This document shows positions 52,952 to 62,387 of a DNA stretch of 64,000 bases, one piece after another; position 1 is the stretch's first letter, and every line of letters starts with the position of its first letter. A program made the translations under genes and the position numbers. The stretch spans positions 248,001 to 312,000 of the forward strand of contig NZ_JAAVUV010000002.1 in NCBI RefSeq assembly GCF_018449635.1. Reading direction: 5' to 3'. Under the pieces are notes generated by a model. The model did not search any database and was not told the DNA's origin. It saw only the letters and a program-made list of their open reading frames with translations. The stretch comes from Caballeronia sp. dw_276 (GTDB lineage Bacteria; Pseudomonadota; Gammaproteobacteria; Burkholderiales; Burkholderiaceae).

Positions 52952-53797
52952 ATGCAGGCAGAACTTGCGCAGATCGCGCTGGTAGACAGCAACCTTGAAC
53001 ACAATACGCGCCGCGTCATTGAGAGCATCGGCCGAGCGGATGTTGAAGGTGGAACCAAGCTAGTGGTTTTCCCGGAAGCCACGCTGTCCGGCTTCCCTAC
53101 GCGGGACAACATCGCGGACGTGGCGCAATCTATCGACGGCGCTGCGCTGACCGCCGTACGCGACGCTGCGAAACGCGCGGGTGTGTCGGTAGCAGTGGGA
53201 CTTGCCGAACGTGAAGGGGCGCGATTCTACAACACGACTGTGCTGATCGATGAACGCGGCGAGATCGTCTTGCGGTATAGAAAGACCCACCTTTGGGCGT
53301 CGGACGTTGGCGTCTTCACACCCGGCGATCGCTTTGAAACATGCTTGTGGAATGGCATGACCGTAGGCTTGCTGATCTGCTATGACATCGAGTTTCCGGA
53401 AACGGCGCGTGCGATCGCAGCGCTTGGCACGGACCTCGCGATCGTCACCAACGGCAACATGAATCCGTTTGGGCCGGTACATCGCAGAGCCATCACCGCA
53501 CGCGCGATGGAAAACCAGATGTTCGCGCTGATGGCGAACCGCTGCGGCTCGGGCGATGACGACCTCACATTCCCCGGCGAATCTGCACTGATCGACCCGT
53601 TTGGTGAAGTGGTTGCATCGGCGGGTTCGGAAGAAACCGTGCTGACCGCGAACATAGACTGGATGCGGCTCGAAGCGAGCCGTGAGCACTACCGCTATCT
53701 GCACGACGCTCGTGTGCCGCTCGGCCTCACTCCCGTCAACAACGCAGATGGCTCGCGCGCGCTTTTGATCGACGAGCGCCGCCGACGTATCGACTGA
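52952..53797 (+). CDS. Carbon-nitrogen hydrolase (nitrilase superfamily)
   Basis: A 281-residue amidohydrolase with the full catalytic set: Glu in LVVFPEATLSG, Lys in LRYRKTHLWAS, and Cys in GLLICYDIEFPETAR. Length and motifs fit omega-amidase or N-carbamoyl/aliphatic amidase relatives. The ATG at 52952 has AAGGAG ten bases upstream; an ATG ten codons earlier lacks one. It is followed 89 bases later by an APC permease, so import and hydrolysis of an amide or carbamoyl amine is the likely joint role. The LuxR gene diverges from it. Confidence 0.92.
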   Translation: MQAELAQIALVDSNLEHNTRRVIESIGRADVEGGTKLVVFPEATLSGFPTRDNIADVAQSIDGAALTAVRDAAKRAGVSVAVGLAEREGARFYNTTVLIDERGEIVLRYRKTHLWASDVGVFTPGDRFETCLWNGMTVGLLICYDIEFPETARAIAALGTDLAIVTNGNMNPFGPVHRRAITARAMENQMFALMANRCGSGDDDLTFPGESALIDPFGEVVASAGSEETVLTANIDWMRLEASREHYRYLHDARVPLGLTPVNNADGSRALLIDERRRRID

Positions 53798-53886
53798 AGT
53801 TTTCTGCAGTTCCGTAGCACATGAACCGTCCGGGGCTCGCGCTCCGGGCGCGCCCGCACACGCCTGTTGAAAGTCCCGGAGATATC

Positions 53887-55227
53887 ATGCAAAACGCGTC
53901 AACCGAAGAGCAGTCGCATCTGAAACGCACGCTCGGCCTGCCGTCCGTGTTGTTGTTCGGCCTGGCCTATATGGCGCCTTTGATTGTGTACGGCACGTAC
54001 GGCGTGCTTGCAAAGGCAAGCGATGACACCGCCGCCCTCGCCTATCTCATTGCGCTAGTGGCCATTGCTTTTACCGCGCTAAGTTATGGCAAGCTTGCAC
54101 GGCTTTATCCGGTCGCCGGATCCGCGTATACATACACACGTAAAACGTTTAACGCACATGTTGGCTTCCTGATCGGCTGGGCAACGTTGCTCGATTATTT
54201 CTTCCTGCCAATGGTGATCTGGCTGATCGGCGCGGCTTATTTCAACGCCGCGTTTCCTCATGTGCCTACCTGGATCTGGATTGTCGCGTTTATCGTGTTG
54301 ACGAGTGCGCTGAACATAGTCGGGATTGAATTGGCTGCGCGCTTCAACATCGTTTTGATGGTGGTGCAACTTGCGATAGTCGGCTTGTTCGTGGCGTTAT
54401 GCTGGCACTATGCATCGGCGGCGGCCGGGCCTGGCGGTATCGCGATGGCTGAACCATTCTTCAAGTCGCACGTCCCGTTTGCATCGACCATGGCGGGCGC
54501 TGCCATTGCTGCTTATTCGTATCTTGGCTTCGACGCTGTTTCAACGCTGACCGAAGAGACCATCGATCCGAAAAGGAACATGCCGCGCGCGATCTTGTGG
54601 ATTGCATTGATCGGCGGCGCGATTTTTGTTCTCGCCGCTTACACGATGCAACTCGCGCACCCCGGAGTCGATTTCAAGGATACGGATTCAGCCGCGTTTG
54701 AAGTCGCCAAGATGGTTGGCGGCGATATCTTCGTGACCATCTTTCTTGCGGGTTTGATCCTCGCTCAATTCGCGTCGGGTATCTCAGCGCAAGCAAGCGT
54801 AGGACGTCTTCTCTACGCAATGGGCCGCGATGAAATACTGCCCAAGCGCATCTTCGGTTTCGTCCATCCCAAGTTCAAGACGCCGGCCATCAACATCGCG
54901 ATTGCAGGGATCGTGGGCCTGATCGCATTGAAACTGGACGTAGCGACATCGACTTCGTTCATCAACTTCGGCGCGTTCCTTGCGTTCACGGCCGTCAACC
55001 TTTGCGTGGTGCGCTTGTATCTGTCGGGCAATCACGGCGACAAGAGAATTGGCGTGATCGGTGGTCTGGTCTTTCCGTTGATCGGCGCAATCGCGGATGT
55101 GTGGTTGCTGGCGAGCCTCGAGAAAACAGCGCTTATTTTGGGCGCAATCTGGTTCGTGATCGGTATTGTGTATCTGTGCTGGATCACGCGCCTGTTCCGT
55201 CAAGCGCCGCCGGAAGTGGTGGTTTGA
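53887..55227 (+). CDS. APC-family amino acid/polyamine permease
   Basis: A 446-residue permease with 12 hydrophobic spans. APC features are LGLPSVLLFGLAYMAPLIVYGTYGVLA at helix 1, YPVAGSAYTYTRKTF, AYSYLGFDAVSTLTEETIDPKRNMPRAI (helix 6-loop) and GRDEILPKRIFGFVHPKFKTPAIN. It resembles PuuP/YeeF putrescine and amino-acid importers. GGAG six bases before the ATG at 53887 supports this start over an upstream ATG (53821). It is second gene of the nitrilase unit and is closed by a terminator. Confidence 0.93.
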   Translation: MQNASTEEQSHLKRTLGLPSVLLFGLAYMAPLIVYGTYGVLAKASDDTAALAYLIALVAIAFTALSYGKLARLYPVAGSAYTYTRKTFNAHVGFLIGWATLLDYFFLPMVIWLIGAAYFNAAFPHVPTWIWIVAFIVLTSALNIVGIELAARFNIVLMVVQLAIVGLFVALCWHYASAAAGPGGIAMAEPFFKSHVPFASTMAGAAIAAYSYLGFDAVSTLTEETIDPKRNMPRAILWIALIGGAIFVLAAYTMQLAHPGVDFKDTDSAAFEVAKMVGGDIFVTIFLAGLILAQFASGISAQASVGRLLYAMGRDEILPKRIFGFVHPKFKTPAINIAIAGIVGLIALKLDVATSTSFINFGAFLAFTAVNLCVVRLYLSGNHGDKRIGVIGGLVFPLIGAIADVWLLASLEKTALILGAIWFVIGIVYLCWITRLFRQAPPEVVV

Positions 55228-55239
55228 TCAGATGCTGAT

Positions 55240-55268
55240 GACGCGCACCTGTAGTGCGCGTCTTTTCT
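55240..55268 (+). terminator. Rho-independent terminator
   Basis: GACGCGCAC and GTGCGCGTC (9 bases each, loop of 5) followed by TTTTCTTTT, 12 bases after the APC permease stop. A textbook terminator. Confidence 0.9.
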
Positions 55269-55456
55269 TTTCACTAAATACCACCTTAACCCGCCAACAC
55301 CTCCACGATACAAACCACCATGGTGAAGGCCCCGATGCAGCCCGCCAACGTAGCCGCCGCTTTAGCAAAAGGTGACATGTGCGCCCCGATCAAATTAGAT
55401 TGAGCGCATTCTATATTCATTTGAAATAAAAATGAAAGCAAAAAGAAAGATGTCTT

Positions 55457-56257
55457 TTAAGCGCCCTTTCCATCATCCTTGTCTGCGAAATAGCGTGCTG
55501 GAGGTTTGCCGAGCGCTTTCTTGAACATCGTGATGAAAGCGCTGACCGATTCATAGCCGAGATCCTCTGCCACGCGCTGCACAAGCGCTCCACCAGAAAG
55601 CCGCTGCAACGCGATGATGATGTGCAGTTGCTGGCGCCATCGTCCAAAGCTCATGCCGGTTTCGCGTAGCACCAGGCGCGTGAGCGTGCGTTCGCTCATC
55701 GCGACACGTGTGCCCCATTCCGCTGCGGTGCTTCGATCGGCGGGGTCGGTCGTGAGTGAATTGGCGATGTGCCGCAGTTTTGCATCGGCAGAAATCGGCA
55801 GGTGAAGCTGCTCGGTTTTCATCTGCGTAAGTTCGTCGAGCAAGACGCTTACAAGGCGACCAGTTGGGCCGTCTACTTCATAAACCTGCGGAAGCGCGGC
55901 AAGCCGCTGAATCAATTCGATCAACAATGGCGTGAGCGATAACGTGCAGCACGTCTGCGGCAACGCGGCTACGCTTGAATCGACGTAGAGAAAGCAAAGA
56001 CGACCATTGGCCGTCACGCGATTGCTGTGCAACATGCCGCCGGGCACCCACACGCCGCATTGCGGCGGCACCATCCAAAGACCGTCCGATACTTCACACG
56101 TCACGCCACCGCGCAGCGCAACCACCAGTTGCCCCTTGCTGTGCCGATGCATCGGCAACTCGCTCTCGTTCTCCACGACATCCACGCGCACGGCGTTAGC
56201 CGGCTGATCCATGGTGTCCGGATTGAAACTCGTCAGGGTGGCGCGAAGGATCGACAT
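55457..56257 (-). CDS. AraC family regulator, NimR-like
   Basis: A 266-residue AraC regulator with an N-terminal cupin (SELPMHRHSKGQLVVALRGGVTCEV, WMVPPQCGVWVPGGMLHSNRV) and C-terminal double HTH (AALPQ-type linker, LQRLSGGALVQRVAEDLGYESVSAFITMFKKALGKPPARYF). The cupin wording matches the E. coli NimR (YeaM) subfamily. It diverges from a CynX/NimT-type MFS gene, the same layout as E. coli nimR-nimT, where NimR represses a 2-nitroimidazole exporter. An ATG at 56212 is an alternative start. Confidence 0.9.
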   Translation of the reverse strand: MSILRATLTSFNPDTMDQPANAVRVDVVENESELPMHRHSKGQLVVALRGGVTCEVSDGLWMVPPQCGVWVPGGMLHSNRVTANGRLCFLYVDSSVAALPQTCCTLSLTPLLIELIQRLAALPQVYEVDGPTGRLVSVLLDELTQMKTEQLHLPISADAKLRHIANSLTTDPADRSTAAEWGTRVAMSERTLTRLVLRETGMSFGRWRQQLHIIIALQRLSGGALVQRVAEDLGYESVSAFITMFKKALGKPPARYFADKDDGKGA

Positions 56258-56381
56258 TGCGTCTTTGACCGTATTTAGAACTATTTTGTCATTATCTCCA
56301 GATTCGTATCCGCGTCCAATGTTTAGTCTTAAGGCTTGTCAATGTCGGATCGCATTCATCGTGAAATCTCAATCCAGTCCT

Positions 56382-57587
56382 ATGCCAAACGTCTCGCGCC
56401 CGGCGATGCTCGTGGTCGGCATTCTGTTGATAGCTGCCAATTTGCGTGCGCCCTTTACCGGGGTTGCGCCGCTGCTCGGCATGATTCGCGCGAATGCCGG
56501 TCTGACGACGACCGAAGCGGGCATGTTGATCACCCTGCCCTTGCTCGCGTTTGCGATAGTTTCGCCGTTCGCAGCACGCGTCGCCCGCGAGTATGGTCTC
56601 GAACGTTCGTTGTTCGCGGCGCTGGTCTTGATTGGCGCGGGAATTGTCGTGCGCTCGACCGGGACTGTGTGGTGCCTGTATTTAGGAACGGCGATCATTG
56701 GCGGCGGCATTGCGTTAGGGAACGTGCTGCTGCCGAGTTTGCTCAAGCGCGACTTCCCCGATAAAACCGCCACCCTCACCTCCGCTTACGCGCTGACGAT
56801 GGGCGTAGGCGCAGCAATCGCCTCGGTCGTCGCCATTCCGCTTGCGCGCGTTTTCAATTCGGATTGGCGGCTCGTCATTGGCGCATTTATCGTGCTGCCG
56901 ATTGTCACTGCATTGGTATGGATGCCCCAACTTCGCAGCCGGACATCGCCTTCAAAAGACACGGCAACACCTCCTCACGGCGGCGAAGTGTGGCGCTCCG
57001 CGCTCGCGTGGCAAGTGACACTGTTCCTTGGGCTGAATTCCTTCGTCTATTACGTTGCGGTTAGCTGGCTTCCTGCCATTCTTCACGATGCCGGCTTTTC
57101 CTCCGATAAAGCCGGCTCACTGCACGGCGTCCTGCAACTTTCGACAGCCGTTCCCGGCTTGCTGCTGTTGCCTATTGTGAGGAAGATGAAGGATCAGCGA
57201 GCGGCTGCGTTTATCGCTTCCATCATTAGCGCGGTTGGTTTGTTTGGATTGCTTGTAGCGCCATCGTTAGCAATGGTGTAGATCATTTTCTTCGGCCTTG
57301 GCGCGGGTGCTGCGATCATTCTTGGCCTTGCGTTCGTGAGCTTGCGTGCAAGCAATTCGCATCAGGCGGCGGCGCTGTCAGGAATGAGCCAGTGTGTAGG
57401 GTATTTGCTTGCGGCCGCGGGTCCACCGCTTGTCGGCCGATTGCACGACGGGTCAGGAAACTGGAGCGTGGCCTTGGCGATTTGCGCAGCTCTGTGTGTG
57501 GCCATGGCGTTGCTTGGACTCTTTGCCGGGCGCGCGGTGCATATTTCGAGCGCGCCATTTCGCCGAGCAACGGCCAAGGCAATCTAA
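56382..57587 (+). pseudogene. CynX/NimT-type MFS transporter broken by in-frame TAG
   Basis: Two adjoining pieces in the same frame form one MFS protein of about 400 residues. The first (56382-57281) covers LLIAANLRAPFTGVAPLLGMI to SLAMV, nine or so spans; after a TAG at 57279-57281 the frame continues IIFFGLGAGAAIILGLAFVSLRASN to 57587 with the last spans. The restored protein matches the CynX/NimT family, so a single base change (TGG to TAG fits best) truncates it. It diverges from the NimR-like gene. It may be a real loss, a read-through or a sequencing error. Confidence 0.82.
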
Positions 57588-57602
57588 GCGCGAACGCAAA
57601 AA

Positions 57603-57631
57603 GGCGGCATCGGCATAAAGCCGATGCCGCC
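57603..57631 (-). terminator. Rho-independent terminator for the SDR gene
   Basis: GGCGGCATCGGC and GCCGATGCCGCC, perfect 12-base arms with a 5-base loop. On the minus strand it is followed by TTTTTGCG, 17 bases after the SDR stop at 57648. Confidence 0.85.
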
Positions 57632-57647
57632 AACCTGCCGCTTACTC

Positions 57648-58397
57648 TTAGACTTGTGCCAAACCACCATCCACGGTCAATTCGATGCCCGAGATATAGC
57701 TGCTATCGTCGGATGCAAGGAACAAAGCCGGCTTGGCGATTTCTTCCGAGAGACCAATGCGGCCTAGCGGCACCTGCGAAGTAATACCCGACTTGAAGCC
57801 TTCAATTTGCTCGTCGGTGAGGCCAGTCTTGCCGAAGATCGGTGTATCGATAGGACCCGGGCTGATCGCATTCACACGAATGCGGCGTGCCTTGAGATCC
57901 GTCGTCAACGTACGTGCCAACGAACGCACCGCAGCTTTAGTGGCTGAATAAACGCTGAACGCTTCCATGCCCTTGGACGATGCAATCGATGCGTTCAAAA
58001 TGATCGATCCACCGTCCGGCACCAACGGAAGAAGCTTTTGCACCGTGAAGTAAGCACCCTTCACGTTGACGTTGAAGGTTTCATCGAACTGCGCTTCCGT
58101 GACCTGATCGATCGGTGCGAGCGAACCCAAACCAGCGTTCGCAAAAATGACATCCACGCGGCCGTATTTCGCCTTCACATGGTCGTGAAGTTTGTCCAGA
58201 TCCGATAGCTTGGAGACATCGCCCAGCACGCCTTCGGCGTTTGCGCCGATGCTTTCCACCGCTTCATCCAGCTGCTTCTGGCGGCGTCCTGTGATGATGA
58301 CCTTCGCACCTTCTTTAGCGAAGAGTTGCGCCGTTGCCAAACCCATTCCGCTGTTTCCGCCCGTGATTACGGCGACCTTTCCTGATAGTTTCGTCAT
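57648..58397 (-). CDS. Short-chain dehydrogenase/reductase
   Basis: A 249-residue SDR. Cofactor motif GGNSGMGLATAQ, VIFANAGLGS as the NAG motif, catalytic Ser in LNASIAS and YSATKAAVRS as YxxxK. It resembles the SDRs that respond to oxidative or aldehyde stress and sit alone next to regulator genes. The start ATG at 58397 opens MTKLSGKVAVITGG, the family norm. A strong terminator follows. The substrate is unknown. Confidence 0.92.
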   Translation of the reverse strand: MTKLSGKVAVITGGNSGMGLATAQLFAKEGAKVIITGRRQKQLDEAVESIGANAEGVLGDVSKLSDLDKLHDHVKAKYGRVDVIFANAGLGSLAPIDQVTEAQFDETFNVNVKGAYFTVQKLLPLVPDGGSIILNASIASSKGMEAFSVYSATKAAVRSLARTLTTDLKARRIRVNAISPGPIDTPIFGKTGLTDEQIEGFKSGITSQVPLGRIGLSEEIAKPALFLASDDSSYISGIELTVDGGLAQV

Positions 58398-58746
58398 GTC
58401 AGTCCTTATGCTTGCGTTTGTTGACTCGAGCAGGCCCGTTTTCAAGCTCTGTTTAGTCGCTAAGGATTAGCTGTTCCCGTAACCGTTGACATCGGTTGCG
58501 CGGGGTTGGGCTGACTATAGGCGCGGTGCATCACGGGAAATAGTAGGTGGCGACGAATACACTCATCGGCTCAAGCGAATAATCAAAATGCTTTCGATAT
58601 GACGCCAAAGACTAAGCGCGTAGTACGCTGGTTTTGATGATCGCTTGGTGCAGAGCAAAGAGTCGATGCGCGTGCTGCCTTATCATGTAATGCAACGATA
58701 ACGTGCTCATGCCGCAGGTTCGCGGCTTTCAAGGAAAGAGTCGGAA
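58398..58746. other. Divergent intergenic region
   Basis: About 350 bases between the SDR and the dihydroxyacetone kinase gene. It must carry both promoters. No hairpin, riboswitch or gene was recognised. Confidence 0.5.
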
Positions 58747-60450
58747 ATGAAAAAGCTCATCAACGATGTCTCCACCGTCGTGCCCGAAATGCTCGACGGA
58801 CTTGCTGCGTTCAATCCAGGTCTGTCGTTGTTGCAAGGCAGCACGATCATTGTGCGAGCCGATGCGGAGGCAGCCGCTGCACGCGGCGAGGTCGCGCTGA
58901 TATCGGGCGGCGGTTCAGGTCATGAGCCTGCGCACGGCGGTTATGTGGGGCCGGGAATGCTTAGCGCGGCGGTCGCCGGTGAGGTGTTTACATCGCCTTC
59001 CACCGATGCAGTGCTCGACGCCATTCGCGCCGTCGCCGGTCCTGCAGGCGTGTTGCTTATCGTGAAGAACTACACCGGCGATCGCTTCAACTTCGGACTC
59101 GCTGTGGAGATTGCGCGCGCTGAAGGCATCGCGGTCGAAATGGTGATCGTCGCCGACGACGTCGCGTTGTCCGCAAGTGGCGAACATGCAGGCCGGCGCG
59201 GTTTAGCCGGCACCGTATTCGTTCACAAGATCGCGGGCGCGGCAGCGGCCGAAGGATTGCCGTTGAGCAAAGTCGCGCAAGTGGCGCGGGACGCGGCGGC
59301 ATCGCTTGGCACCATGGGCGTGGCCCTCACGCCGTGTACCGTTCCCGCTGCAGGCAAGCCCGGCTTCACGCTCGCCGATGATGAAATCGAATGGGGCCTC
59401 GGCATTCACGGCGAACCCGGCGTTGAGCGCGGCTCGCTTGTTTCCGCCGATGCCATTGTCGAACGCTTGCTTGCAAAGATCACGGATGATCTGAAGCTCA
59501 AGTCCGGCGATCGTGTTGCGTTGCTTGTGAACAATTTGGGCGGCACACCGCCGAGTGAGTTGAGCATCGTTGCGGGATCGGCGCTTCGGGCCCTCGCTGC
59601 AAGGCATATAAACGTGGAACGCGCGTGGTCCGGCACGTTCCTTAGTGCGCTGGAGATGGCGGGTGTATCGCTTACGTTATTGCGAGTCGATGATCAACGG
59701 CTCGCTCGCCTCGATGCCACCGCGACCACTAGCGCATGGCCCGCGTTGAGCGGACGCGTTGCACTGGCGTCCGTCAAGCAGGCTCCCGCCGCGCCCGCTG
59801 CTGCGAGTGGCGCGCGGCTCTCGCGCGAGTCGGCGTTGAGGCGGGTTATCGAAGCCGTGTGCGCTCGCCTGCTCGAAGCCGAACCCGAGTTGACCGAGAT
59901 GGATCAGCGCGTGGGCGATGGCGATCTTGGCATCAGCATGTCGCGTGCGGCGCACAGCATCCTTCAGGAGATCGATACGTATCCTGCCGAGACCGCACCC
60001 GCCGATGTGCTGCGTACCATGTCGGCGACGATACGACGCGTGGTGGGCGGAACATCCGGGCCGCTGTATGCGGTGATGTTGTTGCGCGCGGCTGCGGCGT
60101 TGGATGAGGCACATGAGCCCGATGCGAAAGTCTGGTCGAAGGCGTTCACCGCCGCCGTTGCGGGCGTGATGGATTTGGGCGCCGCGCAACCAGGCAACAG
60201 GACGATGGTCGATGCGTTGCATCCCGCGGCGGTCGCGCTGGACGCAGCGCTTGTTAAAGGTGCGAGCGCCATCGATGCGTTGAAGGCGTCCGTCGATGCC
60301 GCCGCTCAAGGCGCCGAAGCTACCGCACAAATGCATCCACGGCTTGGACGGTCGAGTTACGTTGGCGACCGCGCGCTAGGTTTCGCCGATCCGGGCGCGC
60401 ATGCGGTTGCGCTTTGGCTTGGCGCTATCGAATCGACTTTGCGGCGTTGA
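58747..60450 (+). CDS. Dihydroxyacetone kinase, DhaK-DhaL fusion
   Basis: A 567-residue single-chain ATP-dependent kinase. The DhaK half (1-330) has ISGGGSGHEPAHGGYVG, VKNYTGDRFNFGLA and GIHGEPG with His221, the residue that covalently binds dihydroxyacetone. The DhaL ATP half (about 365-567) has DQRVGDGDLGISMSRA with metal-binding Asp and GGTSGPLYAVML and GNRTMVDALHPA. It makes dihydroxyacetone phosphate directly with ATP and needs no PTS partner. An SDR gene follows 64 bases downstream and may supply or use the substrate. Confidence 0.95.
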   Translation: MKKLINDVSTVVPEMLDGLAAFNPGLSLLQGSTIIVRADAEAAAARGEVALISGGGSGHEPAHGGYVGPGMLSAAVAGEVFTSPSTDAVLDAIRAVAGPAGVLLIVKNYTGDRFNFGLAVEIARAEGIAVEMVIVADDVALSASGEHAGRRGLAGTVFVHKIAGAAAAEGLPLSKVAQVARDAAASLGTMGVALTPCTVPAAGKPGFTLADDEIEWGLGIHGEPGVERGSLVSADAIVERLLAKITDDLKLKSGDRVALLVNNLGGTPPSELSIVAGSALRALAARHINVERAWSGTFLSALEMAGVSLTLLRVDDQRLARLDATATTSAWPALSGRVALASVKQAPAAPAAASGARLSRESALRRVIEAVCARLLEAEPELTEMDQRVGDGDLGISMSRAAHSILQEIDTYPAETAPADVLRTMSATIRRVVGGTSGPLYAVMLLRAAAALDEAHEPDAKVWSKAFTAAVAGVMDLGAAQPGNRTMVDALHPAAVALDAALVKGASAIDALKASVDAAAQGAEATAQMHPRLGRSSYVGDRALGFADPGAHAVALWLGAIESTLRR

Positions 60451-60514
60451 TCGGTTTTCGGTTCTAATTGGCTTAGGTCCTTGGCTTGATTTATTAATAA
60501 CGGAGACAAACAAA

Positions 60515-61306
60515 ATGGACTTGAATTTGCGCGGGAAAGTGGCTGTGTTGACGGGCGCTAGCGTGGGTATCGGGCTCGCCGTGGCCGAGGCGTTCGCAGC
60601 GGAAGGAACGGACCTGTTGTTGGCGGCGCGCAATGCAGAACGGTTAACGGAAGCGGCTGATGGCATCGCCAAGAAGTTTGGCGTCAAGGCCGTGGGCGTT
60701 TCTTGCGATGTGGCGACTGCTGCGGGCGTGGATAAGCTGGTCGCTGCGGCCAAGGACAATTTTGGTGGCGCGGATATTCTGTTCAATAACGCGGGCACGG
60801 GCAGCAACGAGACCATCATGGATGCGCCCGATGAAAAGTGGACCGCGTATTGGGACCTGCATGTGATGGCAGCGGTGCGTTTGGCGAGAGGCCTGGTGCC
60901 GATGATGAAAGCGCGCGGCGGTGGCGCGATCCTGAACAACGCATCGATTTGCGCGAGCCAGCCGCTTGGGTATGAGCCGATTTATAACGTGACGAAAGCG
61001 GCGTTGATGATGCTTTCGAAGAATATGGCGAATGAGTTTATTAAAGACAATATTCGCGTGAACACGATTAACCCGGGGTTGGTGCTGACGCCGGATTGGG
61101 TGAAGACGGCGAAGCAGTTGACGCAGGATTCGGGAGGTGATTGGGAGGGGCATCTGCAGCAAGTTGCCGATGAGCATGCGCCTATTCGGAGGTTTGCATC
61201 GGCTGAGGAACTTGCGGGGTTTGTTGTGTTTCTTTGTTCGGAGAAGGCGAGTTATAGCGTGGGGTCGACCTATTTTGTCGATGGGGGGATGTTGCGGGGG
61301 GTGTAA
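60515..61306 (+). CDS. Short-chain dehydrogenase/reductase
   Basis: A 263-residue SDR. Cofactor motif LTGASVGIGLAVAEA, NNAGTGS, catalytic Ser in NNASICAS and YNVTKAALMM as YxxxK. CGGAGA stands 10 bases before the ATG. It lies 64 bases after the dihydroxyacetone kinase on the same strand, so it could oxidise a polyol or glycerol-type compound to the ketone phosphorylated by the kinase; that link is inference. Confidence 0.92.
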   Translation: MDLNLRGKVAVLTGASVGIGLAVAEAFAAEGTDLLLAARNAERLTEAADGIAKKFGVKAVGVSCDVATAAGVDKLVAAAKDNFGGADILFNNAGTGSNETIMDAPDEKWTAYWDLHVMAAVRLARGLVPMMKARGGGAILNNASICASQPLGYEPIYNVTKAALMMLSKNMANEFIKDNIRVNTINPGLVLTPDWVKTAKQLTQDSGGDWEGHLQQVADEHAPIRRFASAEELAGFVVFLCSEKASYSVGSTYFVDGGMLRGV

Positions 61307-61655
61307 GGTGCGATGAACTATAAGCGGCGAAGATGTTTGAAGATTTTTGATCGCGGACGAGACCTAAAATACTTAGATTCCCGGATTGACCAAGGGAAAC
61401 GGATTTCGGTTGGTTCGCAAGAGCAACGATTTTCCGAAAATCCCATAGGCCGCTTTTCGGCCTAGCGGACACCGACAACACTGCATCAATGCGGGCGAAT
61501 GACCCCTTTGGGCCGCTCCGCCATGTGGAGCCGATCGGCCAACAACGGACGGTCGACACAGTGGTCAAGATCGGTGACAATTTCTGCGGCGACCGCCCGC
61601 GTCGTACGGTCACTGATACAGCCCTAATGACCTTAAAAGTTCCCGCCTAACAAGC
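61307..61655. other. Gene-free region with hairpin
   Basis: About 350 bases. TAGGCCG-CTTTT-CGGCCTA at 61445-61463 is a perfect small hairpin. AGATCGGTGACAATT at 61568-61582 returns with one change at 62453-62467, on the other side of the hydrolase gene. No coding sequence recognised. Confidence 0.55.
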
Positions 61656-62387
61656 ATGAGCAGCACCTCTCCCGTCGTTTTCGTTCACGGCTTCATCGGT
61701 ACGCTGGACATCACTGGCTACGAGTTGCCCCACGCAGTCCCCGATCTGCTTGGATACGGCGAGCACCAGGCCGTTCCGTTCGATGCCATATCCCTACCCA
61801 GTCAAGTCGAACATCTGCGAGCTTTCGTGGACGCCCGCTTTGGAAGCAAATCCGTTGACGTAGTTGGCCATTCCGTTGGCGGTGCGATCGCTATGCTGTT
61901 CGCCCACACCTACCCTGAGTACGTCCGCAGAATCGTCAATATCGAAGGGAACTTTACATTGCGCGATGCGTTTTGGTCGGCATCGGTAGGGCGGATGAGC
62001 CAGAGCGAGGCTGACGCTATGCTGCAAGATTTTCGTGCTGATCCACTTGCCTGGATCAGCAGTTCCGTTACCGCACCAGCGCCGCATCTGAGTGGGATCG
62101 CGGCCCGCTGGCTTGCTCACCAGCCAGCGTCCACGCTTCGCGCGATGGGTCAGTCGGTTGTCACAACAACGGGCAACGATGATTATTCTACGGTAATCGA
62201 AACGGTCTTCGATCGGCATCCGGTGTATTTGCTTTCCGGTGAGCGCTCCCGCAAAGGCTGAGACGTACCAGACTGGGCACTGGAAAAATGCGCTGGAGAT
62301 CACACGCTGGCCAACTGCGGCCATCTGATGATGCTCGACGATGACGTCGCCTTTTCAGCGGCGATCAAGCGATTCTTGGCCGAATAG
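61656..62387 (+). pseudogene. Alpha/beta hydrolase interrupted by in-frame TGA
   Basis: The first 201 codons (to TGA at 62259-62261) give an alpha/beta hydrolase with the oxyanion stretch VVFVHGFIG and nucleophile elbow GHSVGG (Ser73). The same frame continues for 41 more codons to TAG at 62387, encoding DVPDWALEKC and NCGHLMMLDDD, which supplies the family's catalytic His. The stop therefore removes the last catalytic residue. TGG to TGA is the simplest change. The gene is likely inactive unless read through. Confidence 0.78.

Noticed and set aside
61182-61613. Minus-strand 143-codon frame
   Set aside because: Overlaps the SDR 3' end and non-coding DNA; Ser/Pro/Thr-rich composition without domain features.
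62259-62261. TGA in the hydrolase as selenocysteine
   Set aside because: Family has no Cys/Sec at this place, Trp fits the context, and no downstream SECIS-like hairpin was apparent.
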